From assembly GCF_017916275.1 (NCBI RefSeq), contig NZ_JAFMST010000011.1, forward strand, positions 1-64,000: a stretch of DNA of 64,000 nucleotides, given 5' to 3'. Below the pieces are notes generated by a model that saw only the letters and a list, made by a program, of their open reading frames with translations, made no database searches and was not told where the DNA came from. The number at the start of each line of letters is the position of its first letter. Position 1 is the stretch's first letter. This document shows, one piece after another, positions 43,929-53,390 of this stretch. The DNA is from Rubellimicrobium arenae (lineage in GTDB: Bacteria; Pseudomonadota; Alphaproteobacteria; Rhodobacterales; Rhodobacteraceae). Both the position numbers and the translations under genes were made by a program.

Positions 43929-46751
43929 ATGAATGAGATCGTTCATCGGCCGCTGGGCGATGTCACGCCTGCTTCGGACGGCAGTGACATGGCGCGCCGC
44001 ATCCGGCAGCACGACTGGGCCACGACGCCGCTTGGCCCACAGGACGGCTGGCCACTGTCCCTGGTCACGCTTGTCGGCGTCATCACGGGATCGAACCAGC
44101 CGATGTTCGTGGCCTGGGGCGCGGATCGCACGCTGATCTACAATGACGCCTATGCCGGCATCTTGGCGCAAAAGCACCCGGCCGCCCTGGGACAGCCGCT
44201 CCTGGAGGTGTGGGACGAGATCCGGGACGATCTCCTGCCCATCGTGGAGCGTGTTTGCGACGGCCATGCCGTCCAGATGGATGACATCGACTTCATCATC
44301 GAACGGAACGGCTACAAGGAGGAGGCGCACTTCGCATTTTCTTATACGCCCGTGCGCGACGGGGCGGGCGGCATCGGCGGCTTCTTCTGCGTCTGCCAGG
44401 AGATCACCAGTCAGGTCCTTGCCGAACGTCGACTGCGCCAGAGCGAGACAAGGCTGCAAGGCATTCTCGACGGCATGGGCGAGGCCTTTGGACTCCTGGA
44501 CCGGGATTTCTGCATCCTGACCTTCAACCAGGCGGCCCTGCAGATCGAATCGCGTCCGCTGAACGAGATCCTTGGGCGGTCTCACTGGGAGGTGTATCCC
44601 GGCTCGGAGAACAGCGAGATCGGACGTCTGCTCCGTCGGGCGATGTCCATGCGTGAGCCGATCGCCTTGGAGCACCGCTACAGTTGGCAGGACGGCACCG
44701 CGCGGTGGCTCGAGACGCGGGCCTATCCGGTGCCCGAGGGGCTGGCGGTGTTCTGGCGCGATGTCACCCGTCGGAAGAACGACGAGGCCGAACGTCACAT
44801 GACCGAGAACGCCCTTCGCGAAAGCGAGGCCCGCTTCCGGCTCATGGCGGACGCCGTGCCGCAGATCGTCTGGATCACCGACCCCGAAGGCCGCACCGAG
44901 TTCTTCAACAAGCAATGGTCGGACTACACCGGCGCGGTCTATGAGCCGACGACCGCCGCCGACATCGCGGCAAGCTTCGTCCACCCGGACGACGCCGTGG
45001 CCACGCTGGACGCCTTCAACGAGGCGCGCGCGACCGGCGGCACCTTCCAAGTCGAGCATCGGATCCGCTCGAAGGCGGGCGACTACCGCTGGTTCCTTGT
45101 GCGCGGCGTGCCCTACCGCGATCCCCGGACCGGCCAGATTGCGCGCTGGTTCGGTGCCTCGGTCGACATCCACGATCGGCGGCAGGCCGAGGCGGAACTG
45201 CGCGCGAGCGAGGAGCGCCTGCGCGAGTTGAACGAATCCCTGGAGGCCCAGGTCGCCGAGCGTACGGCCGAACGCGACCGGATGTGGGAAACCTCGCCCG
45301 ACCTGATGCTGGTGATCGATTTCGAGGGCGTGTTCCGACGGGTCAACCCGGCTTGGACGATGGTTCTGGGGTATGCCCCCGAGGAGTTGATAGGCCACCA
45401 TGTCAACGAGTTCGTCGTGCCGGACGATCACGACGAGACGGTCGAGGCCTATGAGTTCGCGGCCCAAGGAGGGTCGCCACGCCTCATCAATCGGTATCGC
45501 CACAAGGACGGGTCCCTGCGTTGGGTTTCCTGGACGGCGGCGCCCGCCGGGGATCTGACCTATGCGACGGGCCGCGACATCACCTCCGAGAAGGACCGGC
45601 AGACCGAACTGGACTCCGCGCAGGAGCAGCTTCGCCAGAGCCAGAAGATGGAGGCCATGGGCCAGCTGACCGGAGGGGTGGCGCACGACTTCAACAACCT
45701 GCTGACCCCGATCATCGCCAGCCTCGACATGCTCCAGCGCCGCGGAGTGGGAGGCGAGCGCGAACGGCGGCTCATGGACGGAGCCTTGCAATCGGCCGAG
45801 CGGGCCAAGGTCCTCGTGCAGCGCCTTCTGGCCTTCGCGCGACGCCAGCCGCTGCAACCGGGCCCGGTGGACGTGAAGCGCCTCGTGACCGACATGGCCG
45901 GGTTGATCGCCAGCACGTCGGGGCCTCGGGTCGAAGTGCGCGTGGACCTTCCGGACGACATGCCGCCAGCCCTGGCCGATGCCAACCAGCTCGAGATGGC
46001 GCTCCTCAACCTCGCCGTGAACGCCCGCGACGCCATGCCAGACGGAGGCCTGCTGTCCATCTCGGCCGCCCGCGACTCCGTCCGCGAGCCGCGCCATCCG
46101 GCAAAGCTTCGTCTTGGACACTACGTCCGCCTTTCGGTCCGGGACACCGGCACGGGCATGGACCAGGCCACGCTTGCCCGTGCGGTGGAGCCGTTCTTCT
46201 CGACCAAGGGCATCGGACGCGGCACCGGCCTGGGGCTGTCGATGGTGCATGGGTTGGCGTCGCAACTGGGAGGCGGGCTCACGATCTCCAGCCGTCCTGG
46301 GGCGGGCACGACGGTCGACCTTTGGTTGCCCATCAGCGCGGGGGCCATCTTCGAGGAGGGCCGCAGTCACCGTCCGGCGTCGGTCGCGCAGGCGGTCGGC
46401 ACCGTGCTCCTGGTGGATGACGAGGACATCGTGCGGATGAGCACGGCCGACATGCTGACCGACCTTGGCTACGAGATCACCGAAGCGCGTTCGGCCGAAG
46501 AGGCCATGCGCCTGGTGGAGGAGGGGTTCCGGCCCGACCTCGTCGTGACCGATCACCTGATGCCTGGCCTGAGCGGCGTGGACCTGGCCCGTAGTTTCCG
46601 CGCCCGCCTGCCGGGCCTGCCGGTGCTGATCGTGTCGGGCTACGCCGAGATGGACGGGGTCGCGCCCGGCATTGCCCGTCTCAGCAAGCCGTTCCGCGCT
46701 TCGGAACTTGCCAAGAGCCTTGCCGATCTGAGGTCGTCCAGCCCGGCCTGA
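43929..46751 (+). CDS. Four-PAS hybrid sensor histidine kinase
   Basis: 940 residues from the ATG at 43929 (GGAAGGGGA upstream). Four PAS domains: the first (about 25-170) is the type that begins WPLSLVTLVGVITGSNQPMFVAWG and reads a bound ligand; others at about 175-300, 305-430 and 450-570. A short coiled coil (about 415-450) lies between PAS3 and PAS4. HisKA follows with the phospho-site GVAHDFNNLLTPI (585-650), then HATPase (690-800, NLAVNARDAMPDGG, GTGLGLSMVHG) and a receiver (820-935, Asp in LVVTDHLMPGLSG). Cytoplasmic. This core differs from the two paralogous kinases at 27-35 kb (DFNN rather than ELNN). No partner regulator adjoins. Confidence 0.9.
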   Translation: MNEIVHRPLGDVTPASDGSDMARRIRQHDWATTPLGPQDGWPLSLVTLVGVITGSNQPMFVAWGADRTLIYNDAYAGILAQKHPAALGQPLLEVWDEIRDDLLPIVERVCDGHAVQMDDIDFIIERNGYKEEAHFAFSYTPVRDGAGGIGGFFCVCQEITSQVLAERRLRQSETRLQGILDGMGEAFGLLDRDFCILTFNQAALQIESRPLNEILGRSHWEVYPGSENSEIGRLLRRAMSMREPIALEHRYSWQDGTARWLETRAYPVPEGLAVFWRDVTRRKNDEAERHMTENALRESEARFRLMADAVPQIVWITDPEGRTEFFNKQWSDYTGAVYEPTTAADIAASFVHPDDAVATLDAFNEARATGGTFQVEHRIRSKAGDYRWFLVRGVPYRDPRTGQIARWFGASVDIHDRRQAEAELRASEERLRELNESLEAQVAERTAERDRMWETSPDLMLVIDFEGVFRRVNPAWTMVLGYAPEELIGHHVNEFVVPDDHDETVEAYEFAAQGGSPRLINRYRHKDGSLRWVSWTAAPAGDLTYATGRDITSEKDRQTELDSAQEQLRQSQKMEAMGQLTGGVAHDFNNLLTPIIASLDMLQRRGVGGERERRLMDGALQSAERAKVLVQRLLAFARRQPLQPGPVDVKRLVTDMAGLIASTSGPRVEVRVDLPDDMPPALADANQLEMALLNLAVNARDAMPDGGLLSISAARDSVREPRHPAKLRLGHYVRLSVRDTGTGMDQATLARAVEPFFSTKGIGRGTGLGLSMVHGLASQLGGGLTISSRPGAGTTVDLWLPISAGAIFEEGRSHRPASVAQAVGTVLLVDDEDIVRMSTADMLTDLGYEITEARSAEEAMRLVEEGFRPDLVVTDHLMPGLSGVDLARSFRARLPGLPVLIVSGYAEMDGVAPGIARLSKPFRASELAKSLADLRSSSPA

Positions 46752-47173
46752 GGCCGGATGCACACGTTCGCCTTCCTGATCCACTGCGCAGACGGTCGAC
46801 GAGCCGCTGCGGTCTCGCATAGGAATGCCCGGACCGCCGGGGCGACCCAGGAGGCGGGCGCCCGTCCACCATGAAGATGCTGACTGCGGCCTCACCGACG
46901 GGCCTGCAGGACGATCCCCCCAGGCAGGTTCAGTGACGGCCCGCCGGGTTGGCGGCAACGGGGTCAGCGCCTCGGTGGGTCATGCTCCGGTCCCGGCCGG
47001 ACCGAGACGATGCGACGCCCAAGGTAGGTTCACGGCCCGGGTCCAGCCGGAGAAGAAACTCCTACAACCAGCGGCAATTAAACACGACCAATTCTATCGT
47101 GTTTTAGGCGCCCCTGGAGTAGTGTTTCCTCGAACCCCGCAGAACCTGTGCGGACTAAAGCCGAGGCCCCAAC
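46752..47173. other. Intergenic region before the second ABC operon
   Basis: 422 bp. The first 280 bp show nothing of note. The last part is unusually AT-rich and holds the perfect inverted repeat at 47080-47104, so it is the promoter region of the operon that starts at 47174. Confidence 0.55.
47080..47104. promoter_or_regulatory. Perfect 8-bp inverted repeat, candidate operator
   Basis: AAACACGA (47080-47087) and TCGTGTTT (47097-47104), perfectly symmetric with a 9-nt AT-rich spacer, 69 nt before the GTG of the solute-binding protein gene. It stands out in a GC-rich genome. LysR- or TetR-type regulators bind such sites, but no regulator gene is adjacent, so the protein is unknown. Confidence 0.5.
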
Positions 47174-48817
47174 GTGACACGAACCTCCTTGTCCCTGACC
47201 CGCCGAACGCTTCTGGCTTCGCTGGCCGTCATGGCGCTGCCGGCGCGCCGTTCGGTGGCCCTCGAGACCGGCACTCCTGTCCAGGGTGGCACCCTGATCT
47301 ACCTGGAGCAGCAGCCGCATACGCAGCTGTATCCCCCGGCAGGCGGCTTCTATCCCAATTCGGGCGTGCTCAACCAGATCACGGACAAGCTGACCTGGCA
47401 GAACCCGGACACGCTGGAGATCGAGCCCTGGATCGCTGAACGCTGGGAGGTCAGCGACGACCTTCGGCAATACACCTTCCACATCCGACCGGGGGTGACC
47501 TTTTCGGACGGCACGCCGCTGGACGCGAGTGCCGTGGCGCAGAATTTCGACAGCTTCGGCCTAGGCAATCCCGATCGGAACTTCCGTCCTTCGGAGGTCG
47601 TGAACAACTACGACCGTAGCGAGGTGCTTGATCCGCTCACCGTGCGGTTCCACTTCAAGCAGCCCTCGCCGGGATTCCTGCAGGGAACGTCGGTCATCGG
47701 GTCCGGCCTGGTCGCCCCGGCGACGCTGGCGCGCAGCTTCGACGAACTGGGCGATGCGACGCTGGTCGTCGGATCGGGCCCCTTCGTCGCCGCCAGCCAG
47801 ACCACCGGGACCGAACTCATCCTCAGGGTCCGCGAAGACTATGCCTGGGGACCCAAGGAGCTGCCACATCAGGGCCGGGCGCTTCTGGACGAGGTCAGGA
47901 TCCTGATCGTGCTCGAAGATTCGGTGCGCATCGGCGCGCTCCTGTCGGGGCAGGCCGATGTGGTGCGGCAGATCCAGGCCTACGACGAGCCGCAGATCTC
48001 CGCAGCCGGGTTCAACCTCTACGCGCCGCCGACCCGGGGGATCAACAACTCGGTGGTCTTCCGGCCCGACAATCCGCTGGTCGCGGACGTCCGGGTCCGC
48101 CGCGCGCTGCTGCATGGCACCGACACGGCCGAGATCGTGGCGACGCTCTTCTCGGGCAACTATCCACGCGCGACCTCGATCCTGTCGTCTCAGGCGCAGG
48201 GCTACGTGGACCTGAGCGCAAAGCTCGCCCACGACCCCGAACTGGCGGCAAGCCTCCTGGACGAGGCAGGCTGGGCTCTGGGGCCGGACGGCCTGCGGCA
48301 AAAGGATGGGACAGCCCTGGTGCTGACGGCCTATGAGTCACTGCCCCAGCCGCAGAACCGCGCGGCGCTCCAGCTGATCGCGCAGCAATGGGCGCGGCTT
48401 GGCGTGACGCTGAACGTCCTGCCAGGGGATGCCGGCAGCGCCACGGTCGACAACCTCGATCCGGCCAAGACGCCGGTTTCGCCGGCGATGGTAGGCCGGG
48501 CCGATCCGGACGTGATCAAGAGCCAGTACTATCCAGCGAACCGCAACGTCCTTCTCCAGAAGGGTGGGGTGAGCCAGGAGGTCGACAGCTTCGTCGACGA
48601 CCACCTCAACGGCCTTCTCGAGGGGATCGCCTCCGAGATCGACCCCGCGAAGCGTCTCGCGCTCGTGGCCGAGGCGCAGGAGTACGTCGTCGACCAGGCC
48701 TACGCCATTCCGATCTTCGAGGAGCCGCAGGTCTTCGCGAGCGCCCCGCACGTCCATGACGTCGCCTTCGAAGCGGTGGGACGCCCCAGCTTCTATCGCA
48801 CCTGGAAATCCGCCTGA
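47174..48817 (+). CDS. ABC transporter substrate-binding protein, KPN_01854-like family
   Basis: 547 residues from a GTG. The leader carries a twin-arginine-like motif (SLTRRTLLASLAVMALPA), suggesting Tat export. The body is SBP_bac_5-like: FHIRPGVTFSDGTPLDASAVAQNFD, VVGSGPFVAASQTTGTELIL, LDEAGWALGPDGLRQKDGTALVLT. The set of genes behind it (two permeases, fused ATPase, luciferase-like monooxygenase, two CMD/AhpD proteins) is what I know for the KPN_01854 subfamily. The ligand is unknown; it is unlikely to be a plain nutrient peptide given the enzymes. A strong hairpin follows the stop. Confidence 0.88.
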   Translation: MTRTSLSLTRRTLLASLAVMALPARRSVALETGTPVQGGTLIYLEQQPHTQLYPPAGGFYPNSGVLNQITDKLTWQNPDTLEIEPWIAERWEVSDDLRQYTFHIRPGVTFSDGTPLDASAVAQNFDSFGLGNPDRNFRPSEVVNNYDRSEVLDPLTVRFHFKQPSPGFLQGTSVIGSGLVAPATLARSFDELGDATLVVGSGPFVAASQTTGTELILRVREDYAWGPKELPHQGRALLDEVRILIVLEDSVRIGALLSGQADVVRQIQAYDEPQISAAGFNLYAPPTRGINNSVVFRPDNPLVADVRVRRALLHGTDTAEIVATLFSGNYPRATSILSSQAQGYVDLSAKLAHDPELAASLLDEAGWALGPDGLRQKDGTALVLTAYESLPQPQNRAALQLIAQQWARLGVTLNVLPGDAGSATVDNLDPAKTPVSPAMVGRADPDVIKSQYYPANRNVLLQKGGVSQEVDSFVDDHLNGLLEGIASEIDPAKRLALVAEAQEYVVDQAYAIPIFEEPQVFASAPHVHDVAFEAVGRPSFYRTWKSA

Positions 48818-48833
48818 CGATCATCGGGCGGTC

Positions 48834-48878
48834 GGTGCCCGCTTCGAGGGGTCTCCTCCCTGACTCGAAGCGGGCACC
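48834..48878 (+). terminator. Strong hairpin between binding-protein and permease genes
   Basis: A perfect 15-bp stem: GGTGCCCGCTTCGAG (48834-48848) with CTCGAAGCGGGCACC (48864-48878), 15-nt loop. It has no T run and sits inside the operon. Such hairpins after a binding-protein gene usually stabilise the upstream mRNA and cut read-through, so the binding protein is made in excess over the channel. Confidence 0.7.
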
Positions 48879-48902
48879 TGGTTCGCCCCGAAGGAGAAGG
48901 CC

Positions 48903-49847
48903 ATGACGACCATCGTACTCCATCGCCTGGGGCAAGCCGTGCTGGTCCTGTGGGCCGCGTTCACGCTGTCCTTCCTGCTCGTGCAGATGATGCCCGGCGA
49001 CGCGGTCCTGATCCGTTTCCTCGACCCCAACATGGGGATGACCCCCGAGGACATCGCCCGCATCCGGGCCTTCTACGGGTCCGACCAGCCCGTCGTTCAG
49101 CAATACGTCTTCACGGCCTGGAGCTTTCTGCGGGGCGATTTCGGCTATTCGGTTCAGTCCGGCGTGCCGGTTTGGGACGAGATCGCGCTGAACCTGCCGC
49201 CGACCCTGACGCTCGCCGGGCTGGCCGTCCTGGTGGCGGGAGCCCTTGCCGTCGTGCTGGCCTGGGCGGCGACGCTGTCGCCGTTCGGGTGGTTGCGCCA
49301 CGCCCTGGGCGCTCTGCCTGCGGTGATGATCTCCCTCCCGGTCTTCTGGATCGGCATCATGCTGGTCCAGGTCGTGTCCTTCCGGCTGGGCTGGGTGTCC
49401 GTGATTGCCCCCGGCCCGTGGGAACGACTGGTCCTGCCAGTCCTGACGCTGGCGCTGCCGATCGCAGCCCCGCTCGCACGCGTGCTGCTGAGCAGCATCG
49501 AACGCATCGAGCGCCAGGCGTTCGTGACCGTGGCGCGTGCCAAGGGCCTGTCGCGCCAGGCGACACTGTGGCGCCACGTCCTGGGCAATGCGGCGCTCCC
49601 CGTGCTGGCGGTTGGCGGCCTGCTCCTGGGCGAGCTGGTCGCCGGGGCGGTGGTGACCGAGACGGTCTTCGGCATGAACGGCCTGGGGCGGCTCGCCGAG
49701 CGGTCGGTGCGAACCCAGGACATCGCGGTCCTGCAGGCGATCGTCGTGATCTCGGCGCTGGGCTTCGTGCTCGTCAATCTCGCGGTCGACCTTGTGTCGA
49801 TCGTTCTGGACCCGCGGATCCGCCGCACACGGGAGGCCCTCGCATGA
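48903..49847 (+). CDS. ABC transporter permease (DppB type) of the monooxygenase cluster
   Basis: 314 residues with RBS GAAGGAGAAGG. Six membrane helices and the EAA loop FVTVARAKGLSRQATLWRHVLGNA (near 200-224). LVQMMPGDAVLIRFLDPNMGM and GDFGYSVQSGVPV are DppB-type. The stop overlaps the next permease (ATGA). Confidence 0.92.
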   Translation: MTTIVLHRLGQAVLVLWAAFTLSFLLVQMMPGDAVLIRFLDPNMGMTPEDIARIRAFYGSDQPVVQQYVFTAWSFLRGDFGYSVQSGVPVWDEIALNLPPTLTLAGLAVLVAGALAVVLAWAATLSPFGWLRHALGALPAVMISLPVFWIGIMLVQVVSFRLGWVSVIAPGPWERLVLPVLTLALPIAAPLARVLLSSIERIERQAFVTVARAKGLSRQATLWRHVLGNAALPVLAVGGLLLGELVAGAVVTETVFGMNGLGRLAERSVRTQDIAVLQAIVVISALGFVLVNLAVDLVSIVLDPRIRRTREALA

Positions 49848-50695
49848 CGTCGCGCGATCTCGATGCTCCTCTCCTGACCACCTCGCGGCGGTTCTCGCCA
49901 CGGCTGCCGCGATTGGGGCTCGTTCCGGCATGGCTGGTGCTGATCGTGGTGCTGGCCTGGGCGGTGGGACCGACGCTCTTCACCGGACAGAGCGCCACGA
50001 CCGGCCTGCCGGGCGCGCAGCTCCAGGCGCCCGGGCTCGACCATCCGCTCGGAACCGACGAGCTTGGCCGCGACCTCCTCGCCCGGATCATCCACGGAGC
50101 CCGGCACACTCTGGCAGGGGCTACCGTCGCCGTCGGCGTGGGCCTTCTTGCCGGGAGCCTGATTGGTCTGGTCGCAGGCGCCGTGGGCGGGCGAACCGAT
50201 GCGATCGTCATGCGCGCAGTCGACGTGCTGCTGGCGATCCCCGCGCTGCTTCTGTCGCTGTCCCTCATCATCATCCTTGGCTTCGGTCCGATCCAGGTGG
50301 CTCTGGCAGTCGGTGTCACGTCCGTCGCGACCTTCGCACGGCTGATCAGGTCCGAGGTGCTGACGGTGCGCCAGGCCGACTACGTCGAGGCGGCGTTCGG
50401 CAGCGGCGGAACCTTCGCGCGGGTGCTCTGGCGGCACGTCCTGCCCAACTCGGTGACGTCGGTGCTGGCCTTCGCGGCCATCCAGTCCGGCTGGGCCATC
50501 CTTCAGATCTCCACCCTGGGCTTCCTTGGTTACGGGGCGCCGCCACCCACGCCCGAATGGGGCCTGATGATCGCGGAAGGGCGCAATTACATGACGACCT
50601 CCTGGTGGCTCACGCTCTTCCCGGGCCTGGCCGTGATCGCGGTCGTCCTCGCGGTCAACGCCGTCGGCCGATCGATGCTGAGGGCTGACGCATGA
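49844..50695 (+). CDS. ABC transporter permease (DppC type) of the monooxygenase cluster
   Basis: 283 residues, six helices. DHPLGTDELGRDLLARIIHGARHTL and the EAA loop YVEAAFGSGGTFARVLWRHVLPN are DppC signatures, and GFLGYGAPPPTPEWGLMIAEGR marks the C-terminal part. It overlaps both neighbours by 4 nt. Confidence 0.92.
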   Translation: MTSRDLDAPLLTTSRRFSPRLPRLGLVPAWLVLIVVLAWAVGPTLFTGQSATTGLPGAQLQAPGLDHPLGTDELGRDLLARIIHGARHTLAGATVAVGVGLLAGSLIGLVAGAVGGRTDAIVMRAVDVLLAIPALLLSLSLIIILGFGPIQVALAVGVTSVATFARLIRSEVLTVRQADYVEAAFGSGGTFARVLWRHVLPNSVTSVLAFAAIQSGWAILQISTLGFLGYGAPPPTPEWGLMIAEGRNYMTTSWWLTLFPGLAVIAVVLAVNAVGRSMLRADA

Positions 50696-52350
50696 CCCTA
50701 TCGCGCCCCACCCCCCAGCCACCGGAATCCGGTCTCGAGATCCGGGATCTGTCGATGTCCTACGTGACTCTTGGCCAGGCCCGGCCCGTGCTCCACGGCC
50801 TGAGCCTGTCCGTGAAGCCGGGCGAGGTGCTGGCCCTGGTCGGAGAGTCCGGCTCGGGCAAGACGACGACGGCCCAGGCGATCCTGGGGCTCCTTCCCGC
50901 GAATGCCCGGATCGACGGGGGCTCCGTTCATCTTGGACAGCAATCGCTGCTTGGCCTGTCGGACCGGGCCTGGATGCAGCTTCGCGGGCGACGCATCGGG
51001 TTGATCCCGCAAGACCCCGGCTCTTCGCTCAACCCGGTCCGGACCGTCGGCGCGCAGCTGGCCGAAGTCTTTGTCGTCCATGGCCTCGAGACGCGCTGGT
51101 CGGTGCGGGAGCGGGTGCTGGACGCGCTGGCCGAGGTAGGCTTGCCCGATCCCGCGCGCCACCATGACCAGTACCCGCACGAGCTGTCGGGCGGGATGCG
51201 CCAAAGGGTGCTCATCGCCATGGCGCTGGCGCTCAGGCCCGAGCTCGTGATTGCCGACGAACCCACAAGCGCGCTCGATGCCACGGTGCAACGGCACGTC
51301 CTGGACATGATCGACCGCCTGCGGGCCGAGCGGGGGACGGCCGTCCTCCTCGTCACCCATGACCTCGCCATGGCCGGCGATCGGGCGGACCGCATCGCCG
51401 TGCTGCGCAACGGGCGTCTGGAAGAGCAGGGCTGCGTCACCGCCGTCCTCGCGCATCCCGTGAGCGCCTACACCCGCCGCCTCCTGTCCGATATCCCGTC
51501 GCTCGCGCCGGCCCGCAGCCCTGCAATCCTCCGCGAAAGGAGGCGCGATGCCGCCGTGACGGTCGAGAACCTCGTCCAACGGTTCGCGACGCGGGGCAGG
51601 GGGACGATCCAGGCCCTGGACGGCGTGTCCTTCGAGGTCGCCCGGGGGACCACCCACGCCATCGTGGGCGAAAGCGGCTCCGGCAAGACGACCGCCATGC
51701 GGGCCATCGTCGGCCTCCAGCGACCGGCATCGGGACGCATCCTCGTCGGCGGCGAGGAGGTCACCGGGCTGAGGGGCGAAGACCTGAGGCAGTTCCGGCG
51801 CAGGGTGCAGCTCGTTTACCAGAACCCGTTTGCCTCGCTGGATCCGCGCCAGACGGTGCGGGCCATCGTGGAGGAACCCCTCCTCAATTTCGACCCTGTC
51901 CCCCGGGCCGAACGCGAGCGGGCCGCGGCTCAGGTGCTCGAGCGTGTGGCCTTGCCGGACGAGGTCTGGGACCGTCGTCCGGTCGCGCTGTCCGGCGGCC
52001 AGCGCCAGCGCGTCGCCATCGCGCGTGCCCTGGTGCTGAAGCCCGAGGTCCTGGTCCTGGACGAAGCGGTCTCGGCCCTGGACGTGACTGTCCAGGCCCA
52101 GATTCTCCGGCTTCTCGACGAACTCCAGCGTGACCTGGGGCTGACCTACCTCTTTGTTTCGCACGACCTTTCGGTGGTGCGGGCCATCGCGGACAGCGTT
52201 TCGGTGCTCCATCGCGGGCGCGTGGTGGACGATGGCCCGGCACACCGGGTCTTCGCCGCCCCAAGGAGCGAGCACACCCGCGCCCTCATCGCCGCCATCC
52301 CGGGCGGCCAACCCCGTTCGGCCAGGACCCTTGAAGGAGCGACCTCATGA
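50692..52350 (+). CDS. Double-ATPase ABC protein (DppD-DppF fusion)
   Basis: 552 residues with two complete nucleotide-binding domains in one chain. Half 1: Walker A GESGSGKTT near 52, signature LSGGMRQR, Walker B LVIADEPTSALD. Half 2: Walker A GESGSGKTT near 324, signature LSGGQRQRVAIARAL, Walker B VLVLDEAVSALD (Ala in place of the usual Pro after DE). Each half ends with an H-loop VTHD or VSHD. It supplies both ATPases of the importer, unlike the first ABC system in this window, which has two genes. It overlaps the monooxygenase gene by 4 nt. Confidence 0.93.
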   Translation: MTLSRPTPQPPESGLEIRDLSMSYVTLGQARPVLHGLSLSVKPGEVLALVGESGSGKTTTAQAILGLLPANARIDGGSVHLGQQSLLGLSDRAWMQLRGRRIGLIPQDPGSSLNPVRTVGAQLAEVFVVHGLETRWSVRERVLDALAEVGLPDPARHHDQYPHELSGGMRQRVLIAMALALRPELVIADEPTSALDATVQRHVLDMIDRLRAERGTAVLLVTHDLAMAGDRADRIAVLRNGRLEEQGCVTAVLAHPVSAYTRRLLSDIPSLAPARSPAILRERRRDAAVTVENLVQRFATRGRGTIQALDGVSFEVARGTTHAIVGESGSGKTTAMRAIVGLQRPASGRILVGGEEVTGLRGEDLRQFRRRVQLVYQNPFASLDPRQTVRAIVEEPLLNFDPVPRAERERAAAQVLERVALPDEVWDRRPVALSGGQRQRVAIARALVLKPEVLVLDEAVSALDVTVQAQILRLLDELQRDLGLTYLFVSHDLSVVRAIADSVSVLHRGRVVDDGPAHRVFAAPRSEHTRALIAAIPGGQPRSARTLEGATS

Positions 52351-53378
52351 CCTCGAAGCGCATCGGCTTCTTCTCGCGTCTCCTCGACGACGCGCCGCCC
52401 GGCGAGCGCTACCGGATGGGCGTGGAGCAGGTTCTCAGGGCCGAGGCGCTCGGCTTCGACAGCTTCTGGATCGCGCAGCATCACTTCGACGGGACCGAGG
52501 GCGGAATGCCGTCGCCGCTCCTGTTTCTGTCGCACCTCGCGGCACGGACCTCGTGGATACGTCTCGGGACCGGGATCGTGACCTTGCCGATGGAGCAGCC
52601 GCTTCGGGTCGCCGAAGACGCGGCGGTGCTCGATGCGCTGTCGAACGGGCGGCTGGAGATCGGCCTCGGCTCCGGGGGAACCCCCACCTCCTTCGCGGCC
52701 TTCGGACTTGACCACGGCGCCCGGTCCGAGGTCTTCGACCGGCATCTGGCTGTGCTGCGGTCCGCCTGGGCCGGCAAGGACGTAGGCGGCGGCAACCTCC
52801 TGTATCCTGCCGCGCCCGGACTGAATGACCGGGTCTGGCAGGCCACCTTCTCGGTTCGGGGCGGCGAACGCGCCGGGCGGGACGGCGATGGCCTCTTGCT
52901 GTCGCGCACTCAGCCCCGCCCGCCGGGCGAGCCGCTCCTGCCGCTGCACGAGATCCAGCTGCCGATCGTCGACGCCTACCACGCCGCGCTGCCGCCCGGA
53001 CGGGCGCCGCGCATCCTGGCCTCCCGCAGCGTGTTCGTCGCCGACAGCCGGGCCGATGCAAGGACCTTTGCAGAGGCCGGCCTGCGCCGGATCGCCGAAC
53101 GGTTCCGCCGTGCCGGCCACGAACTCCCGGGCACGAGCATCGACGACCTGATCCGCGCCTTCGATACCCATTGCGGCACTCCGGACGAGGTCGCCGAGAG
53201 CCTGTCGCGGGATGCCACCCTGGCGCACGCCACCGATGTGGCGGTGCAGGTCCATTCCGTCGACCCGCCTCACCGGTTCATCCTCCGCTCGCTGGAACTG
53301 TTCGCCCAGCAAGTGGCTCCGGCGCTCGGATGGACCGCCCTACCAGCCCGGCCACGCATGGCCGCGCTCCGCCCCTGA
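52347..53378 (+). CDS. Luciferase-like flavin monooxygenase, KPN_01858-like family
   Basis: 343 residues with a bacterial-luciferase TIM barrel: GFDSFWIAQHHFDGTEGGMPSPLLFLSHLAARTS in part, IRLGTGIVTLPMEQPLRVAEDAAVLD and LEIGLGSGG are the conserved FMN and substrate regions. Such enzymes use reduced FMN and oxygen, often to break C-S, C-N or C-C bonds or to make esters. Coupling by a 4-nt overlap to the ATPase gene says it acts on the imported compound (inference). No dedicated flavin reductase is in the window. Confidence 0.88.
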   Translation: MTSKRIGFFSRLLDDAPPGERYRMGVEQVLRAEALGFDSFWIAQHHFDGTEGGMPSPLLFLSHLAARTSWIRLGTGIVTLPMEQPLRVAEDAAVLDALSNGRLEIGLGSGGTPTSFAAFGLDHGARSEVFDRHLAVLRSAWAGKDVGGGNLLYPAAPGLNDRVWQATFSVRGGERAGRDGDGLLLSRTQPRPPGEPLLPLHEIQLPIVDAYHAALPPGRAPRILASRSVFVADSRADARTFAEAGLRRIAERFRRAGHELPGTSIDDLIRAFDTHCGTPDEVAESLSRDATLAHATDVAVQVHSVDPPHRFILRSLELFAQQVAPALGWTALPARPRMAALRP

Positions 53379-53390
53379 AAGGACCTGACC

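Noticed and set aside
43881-46958. 1025-codon minus-strand open frame
   Set aside because: Antisense to the four-PAS hybrid kinase; composition and lack of motifs mark it as a shadow.
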